64,000 nt of DNA from RBG-16-57-9 sp964529745 (GTDB lineage Archaea > Thermoproteota > Bathyarchaeia > TCS64): the NCBI GenBank assembly GCA_964529745.1, contig CAZGZR010000001.1:1-64000 (forward strand), given 5' to 3'. Below are positions 35,672-43,351 of the stretch, one piece after another; position 1 is the first letter of the stretch, and every line of letters begins with the position of its first letter. Both the position numbers and the translations under genes were made by a program. The notes beneath the pieces are model-generated. The model was not told where the DNA came from and searched no databases. It saw nothing but the letters and a program-made list of their open reading frames with translations.

Positions 35672-35805
35672 CGGGGAAAATAGGGGTTTTATTTATTCTC
35701 CCTTTAATATGATGCATGAGGTGGCTCCAGTTTGCCTGGATTTCTCAGCTACGGGTACGTTGTTAACGATGACATACTCTATACCTTTCGGCTTTACCCT
35801 GCGGA

Positions 35806-36132
35806 TTAGAATAAGTAGTGTACCAACAGATCGAGTCTGCCACGCTTTATCAGGTGCATCCCAGAGTGCCTCATGACCTCCCTTATCCTGGCTCTCATTG
35901 ATGGCTCGTAGCAGTGGATGTGACAGTTTTTGCAGGAAGGCTTGGGGTCCAAGGGGCAGCGTTCCCGTCTCTCTGTGGCATAGGAGAGAAGCTCAGCGCA
36001 TTCTGGGCACAGCCCCAAGGTCGAGCCATCCTCGTGGCTCGTTCCTTGAGCGCCCTATGTTTGGTTTCGCAGTAGATCCTGATGAACCGGTTTAGGGTCT
36101 CTATGTCCTTGCTTAATGCGCTTCGATCCATG
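35806..36132 (-). pseudogene. YgbA-like (nitrous-oxide-stimulated promoter family) gene with a frameshift
   Basis: Two minus-strand frames together rebuild a ~108-residue YgbA family (PF11756) protein. The first, from ATG at 36132, reads MDRSALSKDIETLNRFIRIYC, the family N terminus. The second reads GLCPECAELLSYATERRERC then CKNCHIHCY and RIREVMRHSG, the family's cysteine-rich C terminus. The frame changes near 36030-36050. One base lost (or two gained) would explain it. The downstream frame could be translated alone from a TTG at 36018 as a 70-residue peptide. The cause may be decay, sequencing error or programmed shift. The family is linked to nitric-oxide-responsive expression in bacteria; the cysteines suggest metal binding. 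Confidence 0.6.
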
Positions 36133-36434
36133 GCTATTCGGGTTGAGGGGCGGGTGATAAAATTGTTCACAGGGGACCTCGGTGGCTCTGTCGCTTCATG
36201 TGTGACTTTGTGGAGAGGAGGTCGCAATAGATTCAGGAGAGATTGCTATCTATTTCGGTGTCTGCCTCTCCTTGTGGGAGGGCTGTATCATTGTTTATAA
36301 AGTTGAGGTAAACCGGTTCACTCGGCTTAGCTATGTACGCTATATGGGGCGTGCCGTGTCTATGACATGGTACCTAATTTTATTCATATTGAGGAACATA
36401 ACACTCATAAACTGTTTGTACGGTAATGTACAGT
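36133..36434. other. 302-nt intergenic region
   Basis: No supportable gene on either strand. It contains a TATA-like TTTATAAA at about 36294-36301 without a suitable start downstream, and the promoter of the next gene (TCATAAAC, 36405-36412). Confidence 0.35.
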
Positions 36435-36611
36435 ATGCCTAGGAAGGGATTCAGGTCTATAACGGTACGAGAAGAGATCTACGACGAACTCATGCAGCAG
36501 TACACGGAGAACAGGGAGGAGCTTCTCAAGCAGGGGATCACCAGCTTCTCAGGCTACGTGACGAGGTTCCTCTACGACGCCTTGGAACGGGTCGCCGAAC
36601 AGACTAACTGA
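36435..36611 (+). CDS. small ribbon-helix-helix-like protein, 58 residues
   Basis: The product starts MPRKGFRSITVREEIYDELMQQY and continues with a helix LKQGITSFSGYVTRFLYDAL: a beta strand followed by two helices, the layout of a ribbon-helix-helix DNA-binding domain, known in many small archaeal regulators beginning MPRKGFRSITV. I use the second ATG (36435), because TCATAAAC lies 27 nt upstream; the ATG at 36426 would add three residues. No toxin partner is adjacent, so it is probably a stand-alone transcriptional regulator. It likely binds as a dimer to a short palindrome. Confidence 0.65.
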   Translation: MPRKGFRSITVREEIYDELMQQYTENREELLKQGITSFSGYVTRFLYDALERVAEQTN

Positions 36612-36753
36612 CAGCCTCCTCTATCTGGTCTATATTTTCGCGGTGGAGGCGGGCTGAGACGGCTTTAGCCAAGACCATCACTCAGTATGTATCTGTTCTA
36701 CGCTGGACATGAAAAGGATAGACATAGTTTACGTACGCGTGCCTTTATCAGAT

Positions 36754-37170
36754 TTATATGAGTCTCAATATGTCTGATTCCTTCGCCTTCTCGTAGAACT
36801 TTCTGTCTGATGTGTAGACTTCGATTCCCATTAGTTCACCGAGGGCGAGGTAGCATGAGTCGTAGACCGTTGTATCGTAGAGGTACGCGTCTTCGATGGA
36901 TTGTTGGAGGAGTTCTCTCCCAGGGTTTATCAGGTCGATCTGTAGGTCGATGAGGTCGGACAGGGCTTGCGCTGCTTTCTCGTCGTCGAAGTCTGGCTTG
37001 TATCTGAGGGCGTTCGCCAGCTCGTAGAGGAGGAGATCGGGGGCCGATAGAATGGTGGTTCCTTCTATGTGTTCCTCTCTCAGTTTTAGGGCGGCTTGGG
37101 TTCCTTCTTCCTCGGAGAGCCACTTGACGGCGACGGAGGCGTCTACTACCGCTTCCGTTTGTCTCGCCAT
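36754..37170 (-). CDS. vapC: VapC-type PIN-domain toxin
   Basis: A PIN-domain RNase. Acidic residues are in the expected places: VVDASVAVKWL (first Asp), LLLYELANAL (Glu), TTVYDSCYLALGELMG (Asp) and VYTSDRKFYEKAK (last Asp). VapC toxins cleave tRNA or rRNA and are held by VapB. I place the start at the ATG at 37170 (MARQTEAVVDAS), overlapping the upstream vapB by 25 nt in another frame; the longer frame from 37197 adds nine residues. The length of 138 is typical. Paired with the gene at 37146-37412. Confidence 0.83.
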   Translation of the reverse strand: MARQTEAVVDASVAVKWLSEEEGTQAALKLREEHIEGTTILSAPDLLLYELANALRYKPDFDDEKAAQALSDLIDLQIDLINPGRELLQQSIEDAYLYDTTVYDSCYLALGELMGIEVYTSDRKFYEKAKESDILRLI

Positions 37171-37412
37171 CTCCGTATCTCCTCGGCTCCGGACCACTTA
37201 ATCTCGCTTTTGTTTCTAAGCGCGTCCATGTCTTCGGCTGCCTTTCGCATGCGTTCTTCGTCTCTTTGTCTTGTCTGTCTCTTTGAGGCTACCCAGAGCC
37301 TGAAGGCTTCGGTCGCGGCTTCGCTTACCTTCATTCCGTGGCGAATGGCTTCGGCCTTGAGGTTTCTGTAGGCATTCTCGTCTAGGCCCTTGATGCTGAC
37401 GCTCATACGCAT
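37146..37412 (-). CDS. vapB: VapB-type antitoxin
   Basis: An 88-residue protein, beginning MRMSVSIKGLDENAYRNL then a helix with SEAATEAFRLWVASK: a ribbon-helix-helix N-terminal half and a highly charged C-terminal tail (KQTRQRDEERMRKAAED) that would wrap the toxin. It overlaps vapC. A TATA-like AAGTATATAATT (minus strand, about 37429-37440) lies 23-29 nt upstream of the two possible ATG starts, so transcription is leaderless. Autorepression by the VapBC complex at this promoter is expected from the family. Confidence 0.75.
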   Translation of the reverse strand: MRMSVSIKGLDENAYRNLKAEAIRHGMKVSEAATEAFRLWVASKRQTRQRDEERMRKAAEDMDALRNKSEIKWSGAEEIRRWRDKRKR

Positions 37413-37500
37413 TTTCCTAGGTTTCCATAATTATATACTTTTCTAACTTTTCCATCTCTTAATATACAAAGAGAGCCTAAAGCATCCCGAGCAGCGGGCT

Positions 37501-37662
37501 CTAGCTTCTATGTTTACTGTGTCTTAGGACGAGTCTTTCAACTAGCTCGCTGACTGTTAGCCCCTCTTTCTCGGCTTCTTGCTCTAGCCTCCGGTATGTG
37601 TCTTCTCGCACCCAGATCCGAGGCAAGCTTGGCCACCCGGTCTTGGATAGTGTTAGTGTCAT
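37501..37662 (-). CDS. small orphan antitoxin-like protein, 53 residues
   Basis: Read directly from the minus strand. It runs from ATG at 37662 to TAG at 37501. The product has the central segment IWVREDTYRRLEQEAEKEG followed by LTVSELVERLVLRH, that is a strand and two helices like a ribbon-helix-helix domain of VapB-type antitoxins. No PIN gene follows it, so it may be an orphan antitoxin or free regulator. The vapBC operon lies 89 nt downstream in the same direction, so co-transcription is possible. Confidence 0.55.
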   Translation of the reverse strand: MTLTLSKTGWPSLPRIWVREDTYRRLEQEAEKEGLTVSELVERLVLRHSKHRS

Positions 37663-37777
37663 TTAAAGGAGGCGTATGTACCGGTACCTAGGAGAGATAT
37701 GAAAATGCCGTACAGATTAGCTTAAAGGCAGGTAAGGTGTCTCGGTAAGCCTTGAACGCCGGTGTTTTAGGAATTTC

Positions 37778-38986
37778 TTAGATTATACCCGGTTTCTGGT
37801 GGATTTCTTTCATCGCCGAGGCTACCTGGGCGGCGAGGACTTCTAAGAGGTAGTGGTCGAATACGGTGAAGGCGTCGAGCTCGAGGCTCTCTATGTTCAG
37901 CACGGCCACGGTCTCCTCCTCCACGGTCACGGGGACGGACAGCTCCGAGAGGGAGTCCGTTGAGCCCTTCATGAAGCCAGGGTCCAGCCTTGTGTCCGGG
38001 ACGTACTGGGTTTCCCCCTTCTTTGCGGCCTTCACAGTGATGCCTGCCCCGCTCAGAGGCATCTCTCTGACGTTGTCAAGAAGGGGGGCTCCCCTCGTGC
38101 CGAGGGTTTGGAGGGTGGAGCCCCGGACCGCGTGGAACGAGGCGTACGTGAAGCCGAGGATCTTCTCCATGATATCCAGGGTGGTCTCGCCGATCTCCTC
38201 GACGTTCTCGGCGGTCTTCAGGAGGGTGGCGTGGTCGTGCAGGGCCTGCAGCAGGTTCTCTTTCTTCACCCTGTCCGTAATGTCTCGCACGAAGGCGAGG
38301 AGGGCGGGTTCCCCGTGGTATCTGATGAAGCTTATGGACGCCTCGAACCTTCTGTCGAGCCTCTCGCCGAAGCCGTACAGGTAGTCGTACGTGTAGGGGT
38401 GGCGACCCTCCCGTTCCCTGGCTTCTATGCTCTCGAATATCTTTTGCTCCGCCGGGTCCAGGAAGTCCACGGCGGAGGCCCCGATGATCTCTGATCTGTC
38501 TTCTACGTCGAAGATGTGGAGGGCGGCTGGGTTGACGTACTCGATGGTGCCGTCGACTATGATGAGTATGGCGTCGCGGCTGTTCTCCACGATGTCCTTG
38601 TAGAGTCTGCGCTGCCAGCGGATCTCCACGGCGTCCTCCATGGTCCTGGCGAGGATGTTGAAGTGGTCTATGCCTCTTTCTCTTCTGACCACGGAGTCTA
38701 CTCCGCTCTGGTATGCCTGTTCCACCAGCTCCTCGTCTATTCGCGAGGTGTAGAGGATGAAGGGCGTGTCTCGGGTCTTCTTTACCTCCTCTCCCAGGAG
38801 TATGCCGTCGGTGTCGGGGAGAGCGTACTCAGAGACGACGCAATCGTAGTCGTCTGAGCCTAGTCTCTCTAGGGCCGTTTCTCTTGAGGACGCCAGCTCG
38901 GTCTCTATCTGGGGGTCTATTATGTTGAGGTTTATTTTTATGAATCTCAGTGCCTCGTGGTCGCTACCTACTAGTAGTGCCTTCAC
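37778..38986 (-). CDS. receiver-PAS-GAF signalling protein without output kinase
   Basis: A 402-residue protein with three domains: a receiver-like domain (1-115), a PAS domain (about 125-245, with AILIIVDGTIEYVNPAA), and a GAF domain (about 255-395, with ETQYVPDTRLDPGF). There is no histidine kinase or DNA-binding domain. In the receiver the phospho-acceptor position reads VVSEYALPDTDG, where Asp is normally seen in VVSDY-type sequences; Glu would mimic permanent phosphorylation. It probably relays a sensory input by protein interaction. It is divergent from the BlaI-like regulator at 39135, which may be its partner; that is inference. No membrane segment. Confidence 0.8.
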   Translation of the reverse strand: MKALLVGSDHEALRFIKINLNIIDPQIETELASSRETALERLGSDDYDCVVSEYALPDTDGILLGEEVKKTRDTPFILYTSRIDEELVEQAYQSGVDSVVRRERGIDHFNILARTMEDAVEIRWQRRLYKDIVENSRDAILIIVDGTIEYVNPAALHIFDVEDRSEIIGASAVDFLDPAEQKIFESIEAREREGRHPYTYDYLYGFGERLDRRFEASISFIRYHGEPALLAFVRDITDRVKKENLLQALHDHATLLKTAENVEEIGETTLDIMEKILGFTYASFHAVRGSTLQTLGTRGAPLLDNVREMPLSGAGITVKAAKKGETQYVPDTRLDPGFMKGSTDSLSELSVPVTVEEETVAVLNIESLELDAFTVFDHYLLEVLAAQVASAMKEIHQKPGII

Positions 38987-39134
38987 CTCGCGCTCACCGC
39001 CGCAGGCTATGAGTTGTACTGGTTTTACTCTCGTAATAATGTTTTTAATTTTAGTAAACCTGAGCGCCGAGAATCATTTTTTATTCTTCGTATTCGACAG
39101 GTTTTTTAATTAAAAACTGTAGATAATTAGTTCT

Positions 39135-39500
39135 ATGCCGCTTGAACTCGACACGGGGAGAGATCACTTGGAGATGTTCTTCAAGGACTGGCAGGTGGAG
39201 GCTCTACGCTACCTCTGGAGCATAAGACCTGGTGACGCCAACAGCAGGGCAGTCTGGGAAAACGTTAACCAGAGCTTCCAGGGCAGCATCAGCAGGGCCA
39301 GCGTAATCAACTTCCTCAATGCTATGGTGGATGAAGGTCTGCTTACCTATACGGAGAGAACGGGCAAAGGCGGGCATCGAAGATTGTACACCATAGCTTT
39401 CGACGAGCAGGGATTCAAGACTCATGTTGCAGGACTCTTGATCAAAAAGTTGATCGAGGAATTCCCACAGGAAACCAGGAAAGTAATCCAAAGTATATAA
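39135..39500 (+). CDS. winged-helix regulator of BlaI/MecI/CopY type
   Basis: A 121-residue DNA-binding protein. The winged helix is visible from MFFKDWQVEALRYLWSI through SRAVWENVNQSF, the recognition helix SRASVINFLNAMVDEGLL, and a wing TYTERTGKGGHRRLYTIA. The C-terminal helix (LLIKKLIEEFPQE) would dimerise. This matches penicillinase-repressor-like regulators common in archaea. A TATA-like TTTAATTA (39105-39112) lies 26 nt upstream of the ATG: leaderless. Divergent from the receiver-PAS-GAF gene, sharing 148 nt of promoter space, so the two may be co-regulated. Confidence 0.78.
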   Translation: MPLELDTGRDHLEMFFKDWQVEALRYLWSIRPGDANSRAVWENVNQSFQGSISRASVINFLNAMVDEGLLTYTERTGKGGHRRLYTIAFDEQGFKTHVAGLLIKKLIEEFPQETRKVIQSI

Positions 39501-39698
39501 ACTAAAAATAGCCACAGCCTCTCTAATTATTTCTGTAGAGAAGACGCTTTAGATCGGCGTCCACACACAATATTACATTTAAATCTCTCTGAATCCTAGA
39601 AAATTAGGGATCATACACTCTCACCCAGTTGGGCACTGTTCGGCGCCTCCTTATGTTAATTCTTCAGCTTTATTATTCAAGATACCATGGATGCTATC

Positions 39699-39983
39699 AT
39701 GGAGGATCTACGAGGGAAGGCTCTCAAGGCCTATGAGGCGCTCTTCGACAACCAGGAAACCGTTGAGATCGATGGCATGGTCTATCACCTTGAGCACACT
39801 TCGATCCAGGAGCTGCGTAAATTCAGGGTGGAAGGCTATAACTTCATCGAGCAGAATCCGGACAAGGGCAGCAGGTGGGGTGAGTTGGCGAAAGAGGGGC
39901 ACCAGATTATGTGGGTGATGAGAGGCAGAAAGTATCTCGCCCAGGTACGTGATGGTGAGTTCTTTGATTTCAGGAAACAATAG
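39699..39983 (+). CDS. hypothetical protein, duplicated family copy 1
   Basis: About 94 residues, beginning MEDLRGKALKAYEALF and containing VEIDGMVYHLEHTSIQELRKF and IEQNPDKGSRWGELAKEGH. It is about three-quarters identical to the protein at 42788. Both genes have the same upstream box GCTTTATTAT. Its centre is 27 nt from the ATG used here but only 15 nt from the upstream in-frame codon at 39687, so I choose 39699; in the other copy that upstream codon is GTG while this one is ATG in both. Acidic-basic mixed, soluble, no known motif. Function unknown. Confidence 0.65.
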   Translation: MEDLRGKALKAYEALFDNQETVEIDGMVYHLEHTSIQELRKFRVEGYNFIEQNPDKGSRWGELAKEGHQIMWVMRGRKYLAQVRDGEFFDFRKQ

Positions 39984-40100
39984 AAAGTGTTTTTTCGAAA
40001 ATATGCTAATAATGTTAAATTTTAATCTCTAAATTTTACTAAGAAATCGTAATCAGGCTAATTACCGGTCTGAAAATCCTTTTTAAATATAAAGGGGTGT

Positions 40101-40754
40101 TTATTTTGAGAACTTTTTTTCTATTATGTATATTTTATCTGATTGACGATCTATTTGCTTCGAATTAACGTATAGATAAGCGTATATTGTATATTGGCCT
40201 TCAATCTGCGGTATGAAAGTGATTACATCCTTTTCTATACCTACCTTTTGTATGGTTATTTTCTCTTGTCCTAGATTGTTGAAGACCCCCTCTGGGGTAT
40301 TTACCCAATAATCAATATTTATTGATGAATTAGGTTTCAAGCCTTTAATGGTTGTCTCAACTTTTATTGATTGACCCACTTCTTGTTTCGCTTCTCCAAG
40401 TATTAGCAGGTTTATGATCTCTGCTGCTTCTTCGCCTACCTTTATTCTTAGTGCCGGTGATTCCCATGAGAATCTCTCATCGTCCATGTACCCAAAGATT
40501 CTGATGTATAGTCTGGCGGAACCATGTGCTGATATGCTAAAGGGTACGATGATGGTCTCTTTTGGGTCGATGTTTTTTACCCATTTTAGAGAGTCTTTGA
40601 CGTTTATGAGCCGTTGGTCTAGTGAGGCTAGTCCAACTTCGAGTGTTTCAATTTCTTTGTTTCCATGGTTTTTGATATTCAGGTTTATCCGACTCTTTCC
40701 CTTTTTTATTTCCATGGGAGCGAGTTTAACGGATATCGGTAATCTTCTCATCAT
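40101..40754 (-). CDS. Ig-like two-domain protein (copy 2 of pair)
   Basis: A 217-residue protein built of beta strands with two Ig-like/CARDB-like repeats (NLNIKNHGNKEIETLEVGL in the first; NIDYWVNTPEG in the second, ending YTIYAYLYVNSKQID). It is a distant paralogue of 41159-41794, sharing the organisation and the closing AYLY motif. No signal peptide or membrane anchor is visible, so either it is cytoplasmic or it is exported by an unrecognised route. It overlaps the upstream glutaredoxin-like gene by 4 nt (ATGA), so the two are translated together. The AT content is higher than in neighbouring genes. Function unknown; perhaps a binding or adhesion module. Confidence 0.6.
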   Translation of the reverse strand: MMRRLPISVKLAPMEIKKGKSRINLNIKNHGNKEIETLEVGLASLDQRLINVKDSLKWVKNIDPKETIIVPFSISAHGSARLYIRIFGYMDDERFSWESPALRIKVGEEAAEIINLLILGEAKQEVGQSIKVETTIKGLKPNSSINIDYWVNTPEGVFNNLGQEKITIQKVGIEKDVITFIPQIEGQYTIYAYLYVNSKQIDRQSDKIYIIEKKFSK

Positions 40755-41074
40755 CCTTGTTTTTCCACCTTTTTTTCTTGGGTAAGGTTGAGTGAGTTTG
40801 CTATTTTCTCTCTATCGAAGCCTATTATCTTGGTATCGTCTACAACGATTATAGGAAAGGCGATGCTTATCCCTCCTTGGGGGATGTCCCAGCCGAAGAT
40901 GCCGGCTGCATCCTGTCTGTGTTCTGGATCGGCTTTATCTATGTCGAGGTACCTGAACTTTACATCCCTTTCTTTTAGGTACGCTTTTGCTTCATCACAG
41001 GCGTGGCAATAGCTCAAAGAGTAAACTGAGATTTCTTTATCGTCTTTTTCTCCATCAACGGTTACCCAGCTCAT
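40751..41074 (-). CDS. glutaredoxin/thioredoxin-like protein
   Basis: A 107-residue thioredoxin-fold protein. The active site is YSLSYCHACDEAKAYL, a CxxC (Cys-His-Ala-Cys) close to the glutaredoxin CPYC position, followed by a helix and a strand KFRYLDIDKADPEH. The cis-proline region corresponds to SIAFPIIVVDDTKIIGFD. It probably reduces disulfides or handles metal/sulfur in the cytoplasm. It is the upstream gene of a two-gene unit with the Ig-like protein at 40101, overlapping by 4 nt, and lies beside another Ig-like gene. Promoter elements lie in the AT-rich 41075-41158. Confidence 0.78.
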   Translation of the reverse strand: MSWVTVDGEKDDKEISVYSLSYCHACDEAKAYLKERDVKFRYLDIDKADPEHRQDAAGIFGWDIPQGGISIAFPIIVVDDTKIIGFDREKIANSLNLTQEKKVEKQG

Positions 41075-41158
41075 ACCAGATTTTAAGAAGGGTGTTTTAA
41101 AAATCTAAAGCCATGGTTTTTATATCTTTAATTTTTTTACCAAAAAAAAATTGGGGAT

Positions 41159-41794
41159 TTATTCTACCCAGATGACGTCGGAGTCGGTTCCTATGTAACG
41201 ATGGTCGTCGTAGAGATAGGCGTGGATCTCGTGTCTTCCCGACTCGTTAGGTGTGAACTCTATGGAGCTTTTCTTTACTTCTCCGGGGCCTAGTTTCTCG
41301 ATCTTCGTTTCTCCCAGTTTCTCGAAGCTTGACGGTGAGTCGTGCCAGAAGGTTATCAAGAAGTTATCTCCGCCGGTTACCCCCTCCACAACGGCTTCTG
41401 CTTCGAGGGTTTCTCCGCCGACGGCGTATGGGTGGGTTAGCGCGAATACGTTTCTGAGCTTCGCGGTGGTTATGCCTACGTAGATCTCGATGTTCGGTGA
41501 CGTCCAGAAGAAGTAGATTCCTTCTCGGTAGCCTGATACCGTTACATAGAGCTTTGTGGTTTGGTTTGCGTAGATCTGGAAGGGGAAGAATCGTTCGTCT
41601 CCGGGTTTGATCTCGGAGGTGTATGTTCCTGTTCCCCAGACGTCGATGAAGGTCTGGTTCCTGGAGTACAGCTTTATGTCTAGTTGGGTTAGCGTGTCGG
41701 TGCTCACGTTTTTTAGGTGTACGGATACCCAGTGTGTTCCTGTCTTGAGTTCACTTGGGGTGATGTCAAATTCGAAGGGTCTCTTGATCCTCAT
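41159..41794 (-). CDS. Ig-like two-domain protein (copy 1 of pair)
   Basis: A 211-residue beta-rich protein with two Ig-like repeats: HWVSVHLKNVSTDTLTQLDI in the first, and DNFLITFWHDSPS leading to SGRHEIHAYLYDDHRYIG in the second. It is related to 40101-40754 across the full length. No signal peptide or anchor is evident. After the stop codon the minus strand reads CCCCAATTTTTTTTTGG (about 41135-41156), a U-rich terminator, so it is separately transcribed from the glutaredoxin gene. Its own promoter lies in the AT-rich 41795-41860. Function is unassigned. Confidence 0.6.
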   Translation of the reverse strand: MRIKRPFEFDITPSELKTGTHWVSVHLKNVSTDTLTQLDIKLYSRNQTFIDVWGTGTYTSEIKPGDERFFPFQIYANQTTKLYVTVSGYREGIYFFWTSPNIEIYVGITTAKLRNVFALTHPYAVGGETLEAEAVVEGVTGGDNFLITFWHDSPSSFEKLGETKIEKLGPGEVKKSSIEFTPNESGRHEIHAYLYDDHRYIGTDSDVIWVE

Positions 41795-41971
41795 TTTTCA
41801 TCATTTATTTCTGAAATAACATGTTATTTAAACCTGAAAAACGAGTTAAGATGAAATTAATTTTTTACACTATTTTATAATAATATGATATGTGGGCTAT
41901 GCCTTTAATGGAGATTTTAGAGGTCTCGTGGTGACCTTGGTTGGCTGTGTTCTTGCTCAATAAAGCTTATT

Positions 41972-41991
41972 TCTACATATGTATATGTAGA
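41972..41991 (+). promoter_or_regulatory. palindromic operator of vapBC (copy at 42004)
   Basis: A perfect inverted repeat, arms TCTACATAT and ATATGTAGA with a GT centre. It ends 12 nt before the TTG start of vapB and overlaps the TATA-like sequence, which is the expected autorepression site of a VapBC complex. Confidence 0.6.
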
Positions 41992-42003
41992 TGTAGATGA
42001 GTT

Positions 42004-42246
42004 TTGACGTCTAAAACGATATCGGTGTCGGAGGACGCCTACGAGCTCCTCAAGAAGATGAAGCTCAAGGGAGAGAGCTTCACGGAGACCATCAGGAGGC
42101 TCGCCAGACGCCGTAGGCTCGCTGACTGCGCCGGGCTGTGGTCGGACGCCTCCGAGGAGGAGATGGAGGCTTACTGGGGCGGTATATCCGAGTTGAGGAG
42201 GAGGGCCGCGGAGTCCATGGAGATGCGCCGCGTTGAAGGTAGTTGA
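42004..42246 (+). CDS. vapB: VapB-type antitoxin
   Basis: An 80-residue antitoxin, with TTG start. The N-terminal half TISVSEDAYELLKKMKLKGESF reads strand-helix-helix as in ribbon-helix-helix or DUF217-type antitoxins; the C-terminal half is a long charged helix with many Arg and Glu that would clamp the toxin. It overlaps vapC by 14 nt. The promoter carries a perfect palindrome (41972-41991). High GC compared with the AT-rich DNA just upstream. Confidence 0.78.
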   Translation: MTSKTISVSEDAYELLKKMKLKGESFTETIRRLARRRRLADCAGLWSDASEEEMEAYWGGISELRRRAAESMEMRRVEGS

Positions 42247-42631
42247 CACGACGTTCCTGGTTTGCCTCCTCCGCGAAGATTCATCGACCCTCGGCAAGGC
42301 TGAGGAGCTGGACGGTGAGGGCGGCGCCGCCACTACCGTCGTAAACGTCTATGAGGCATGTTATGGGGTTTACAGGGCCATGTCGGATCCGCCGAGGAGG
42401 ATGGAGGCCTTAGAGCGTCTCGTCGCGAACTTGGAGGTGTTGGATCTGGACTATGAGGCCGCTGTGAGGGCCGCCGAGATATCGGGGACGCTGGACAAGG
42501 AGGGGAGGGGGATCGATCCCTTCGACTCGCTCATCGCGGGGATCGCGCTCACCAGCGGAGCCGAGGCTCTGGTCACCAGAAACGTTACCCACTTCGAGAG
42601 GGTGCAGGGTCTGAAGGTAGAAGAACATTAA
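42233..42631 (+). CDS. vapC: VapC-type PIN-domain toxin
   Basis: A 132-residue PIN RNase. The acidic residues appear as VVDTTFLVCLL (Asp near residue 4), VVNVYEACYGVY (Glu), DPFDSLIAGIAL (Asp near residue 96) and VTRNVTHFERV (the last position has Asn at the site usually Asp). It is preceded and overlapped by vapB. The toxin is expected to cleave structured RNA. The TTG at 42233 is the only start near the N-terminal beta strand. One active-site residue may be altered, so activity is likely but not certain. Confidence 0.82.
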   Translation: MKVVDTTFLVCLLREDSSTLGKAEELDGEGGAATTVVNVYEACYGVYRAMSDPPRRMEALERLVANLEVLDLDYEAAVRAAEISGTLDKEGRGIDPFDSLIAGIALTSGAEALVTRNVTHFERVQGLKVEEH

Positions 42632-42787
42632 ACGAAGGCCGCTCATCCATAGCTTTGGCTCCGCCCAGGCATGGTACCCCGTTTCACCTGGTTTTCTGGG
42701 TGATTGTGGGGTGAAAGACTCATAGGCTTTCATTCATCCTTGGAAGAAGTCTTTAGCTTTATTATCCGAGATTCCGTGGATCCTGTT

Positions 42788-43075
42788 ATGGAGGATCTCC
42801 GCGGAAAGGCCCTCAAGGCTTATGATGCGCTCTTCAATTACCGACGGACCGTTGAGATCGATGGCAGGGTCTATCGCTTGGAGCATACTTCGGTCAAGGG
42901 GCTGCGTAGGTTCAGTGTGGGGGGTTATGATTTCATCGAGCAGAACCCGGACAAGGGCAGCAGGTGGGGTGAGATGGCGAGGGAGGGCCACCGGATATTG
43001 TGGGTGATGAGGGGTGGTAGTTATCTGGCTCAGGTGCGTGACGGTGTGTTCCATGATTTCAGGGAACGGGGCTAG
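42788..43075 (+). CDS. hypothetical protein, duplicated family copy 2
   Basis: About 95 residues; close paralogue of 39699-39983, with the invariant block IEQNPDKGSRWGE and WVMRG followed by YLAQVRDG. The frame is open from 42704, but the extra residues are not shared with the other copy. The same GCTTTATTAT box (42756-42765) lies 27 nt upstream of the ATG chosen here. The covarying stem-loop at 43095 follows 19 nt after its stop codon. The pair flanks the Ig-like/glutaredoxin genes and vapBC. Function unknown. Confidence 0.65.
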   Translation: MEDLRGKALKAYDALFNYRRTVEIDGRVYRLEHTSVKGLRRFSVGGYDFIEQNPDKGSRWGEMAREGHRILWVMRGGSYLAQVRDGVFHDFRERG

Positions 43076-43094
43076 AGGCGAGTTTGCGTTTTTC

Positions 43095-43128
43095 CTTGTA
43101 ACTGGTTACTTGTTACAAGCGTTTTTTC
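43095..43128 (+). terminator. covarying stem-loop with T tract, copy 2
   Basis: Stem CTTGTAAC/GTTACAAG, loop TGGTTACTT, then CGTTTTTTC. Same loop and tail as the copy at 28930; stem base pairs 4 and 8 differ but remain paired. It lies just after a plus-strand gene. The following ~140 nt (to about 43270) are very G+T-rich, like the DNA after copy 1, and I see no gene there. Confidence 0.55.
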
Positions 43129-43351
43129 CGGGTTGGGTGGTTATTGGTTTTGTGTTGGTTTCATTGGTTTTTGGTTTGTTTATTGTGTTTTCCTTGGTTT
43201 TGTGGCTGGGTTTGGTTAAATTTTTTTCGTCATGATCTTTCCTTTTTTTAGCGGCAGTTGGATGTGTTTGGTTGGGGGAGGCCCGGATGCCTGGCGGGGT
43301 GACGTGGGTGCTGGGTTTTCCTGGGAGGCTTGTCTGGTTTTGGAGAGAAGT

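Noticed and set aside
43014..43235. 73-codon hydrophobic plus-strand frame
   Set aside because: Same G+T-rich artefact as at 28937; it begins inside the duplicated hypothetical gene in another frame.
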